Assembly: GCA_020002185.1 (NCBI GenBank)
Contig: CM034543.1
Location: forward strand, 7,364,000-7,427,999
DNA: 64,000 nucleotides
DNA from: Paraescarpia echinospica
Taxonomy: Eukaryota > Annelida > Polychaeta > Sabellida > Siboglinidae
Reading direction: 5' to 3'
The notes beneath the pieces are model-generated. The model saw nothing but the letters and a program-made list of their open reading frames with translations. It made no database searches and had not been told where the DNA came from. How positions within the stretch are numbered: the first letter of the stretch is position 1; each line of letters opens with the position of its first letter. The translations under genes and the position numbers were made by a program. This document shows positions 62,801 through 64,000 of the stretch, piece after piece.

Positions 62801-64000
62801 AACAACCAATTACACGTTCATGTTTGTTGGGTTTATAAGTCTAAATCTAATTTGCTACTAGTTACATTAAGAATGTTTACCATACTAGTTAACGTAGTCA
62901 CCATTACAGTTATTGATAATAACACTTGAGTGCAACACGTTTTATGTATGTATCCGTTGAATAGTAATACTTGATTCACGCGATGTTTAAGAGGTGCTGT
63001 TTATGACCAGATCACGATTTCGCCTTCGTTCCGTTTTTGTTCTGTTTTCTAGCTTGGTTGGGTTGGCTTTTGATGTCACACAAGGAGTGTCCACTTTGCC
63101 CCAAGTGTGGGGCAAAATGGACATATTGCAGAGGATGCACTTTCAGCGTTGCAGGACCTAAACATATTAGTTCGATGGAACAAAACTGGTTTCACCTTTT
63201 AGACCAGTTTCAGTAGTGAGTCTCAGTGTCAAGTATTTCGAAAAAAATATTTTAAAATGTGTACACAATAACAATTGTTTGCTTGGGGGCCGCTTTGCCC
63301 CGATCTCCCCTATAAATACATAACAGTTGATTCAAATTTACGGAAAAATCAGCCGTAATAAAATAGATAATTCTCCACAATCGTTTGCCAGTTAGCCTTT
63401 CAGAGGCAATTTTATATTCAACAATCCCGTATTATTTAATTGCTACAAACTGTATAGTCTAAATATTTAAATGTTTACGTTTCTTTATTTAGGTTTGGAC
63501 TTAGTAGCAGACTGCATATTGCAGGCATGTAACTATTTATTAATAATTTCGTACGTTCGTTTCAACACGTAAAACATAAACACTAAATGCTAGAGATAAT
63601 TTGAACTTTTGAATGTGGGAAGGCGATGTAGAGGCTGTGGTATAGTACATGTAGGAAGGGTGGTAGGCAGAAAAAAGGGAGTAGGAGAGGGGGGCATTTT
63701 ATAAGTAGGCGACAAGCCTGGACTTGAACTCTTGGAATGTTATCATGTTTTTCTTCGTGTAATGTCTGTAAATAATATGTAATATATACAGAAATCCATA
63801 ACGTGAGACACTGCTCCGAGAATACACAGTATTTCCCATTTTGGGTGACCCCCTCGCCAACGGCCACCTGCCATCAGCGGACAGATTTGCATATACGTAT
63901 GTGTGCGTGTGTGCGTGTGTGCGTGTGTGCGTGTTTGCGTGTTTGTGTGTTGTGTTTGCAAAGTTTGCTTCCAAGAGGCGCTAAATCAACTTAAAACTAA
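62801..64000. other. no gene seen; GTGTGC microsatellite
   Basis: Anonymous AT-rich sequence with a (GTGTGC)n-type tract at about 63897-63948. Short frames near 63583-63974 are composition effects. Confidence 0.5.

Overview
The window is eukaryotic nuclear DNA from an invertebrate animal, most likely a mollusc or another lophotrochozoan. The reasons are spliced genes with GT-AG introns, AT-rich introns, many CA/TA/CGCACA microsatellites and long minisatellites, and an invertebrate-type mobile-element load (Ty3/gypsy, CR1, other non-LTR fragments, MITEs and a Polinton-like element). There is no bacterial organisation, no CRISPR array, and I recognise no tRNA or rRNA gene. The species assignment is inference.

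The left half holds two host genes facing each other tail to tail. A LONRF-type gene (RING, TPR, RING, LON domain) runs on the + strand from 4774 to 12466 in 11 coding exons. They join into an uninterrupted 731-residue frame. A COMMD5 gene runs on the - strand from 31917 down to 13831 in 7 coding exons that join into 226 residues. Its 18 kb are almost all intron, and the introns are swollen by five minisatellite arrays (about 14.0, 14.3-16.6, 19.2-21.2, 23.4-24.4 and 25.3-26.5 kb). The most striking of these abuts the exon 6 acceptor and carries a copy of that acceptor in nearly every unit. The introns also hold a 0.3 kb TIR element with a 5-bp target duplication and a truncated non-LTR 3' end with a 9-bp duplication.

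The 33.1-52.5 kb stretch is a mobile-element cluster. A defective Ty3/gypsy element (33084-46686, - strand) has 189-bp LTRs that look identical and a 5-bp target duplication. Its pol has lost the core of reverse transcriptase. Two more elements sit inside it: a degenerate CR1-type LINE splits the second zinc knuckle of Gag, and a 5,089-bp element (36349-41437) is almost wholly an inverted repeat, with AG...CT tips and a perfect 6-bp target duplication. The latter looks like a non-autonomous Polinton/Maverick in mirror-image form. Each arm carries the same two spliced 3' exons of an unrecognised gene with a 17-residue tandem repeat. This is the best candidate for an undescribed system. A second Ty3/gypsy element (47526-52506, + strand) has 161/162-bp LTRs, a primer-binding site, a polypurine tract and a 5-bp duplication, but at least seven lesions in its frames.

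The right end (52.5-64 kb) is mostly anonymous AT-rich DNA with microsatellites and a second copy of a 0.46-kb MITE family also seen at 32.5 kb. It also holds three consecutive phase-compatible exons of an unrecognised, possibly secreted protein (60535-62032, open at its 3' end) and a broken endonuclease-domain fragment of a LINE on the opposite strand.
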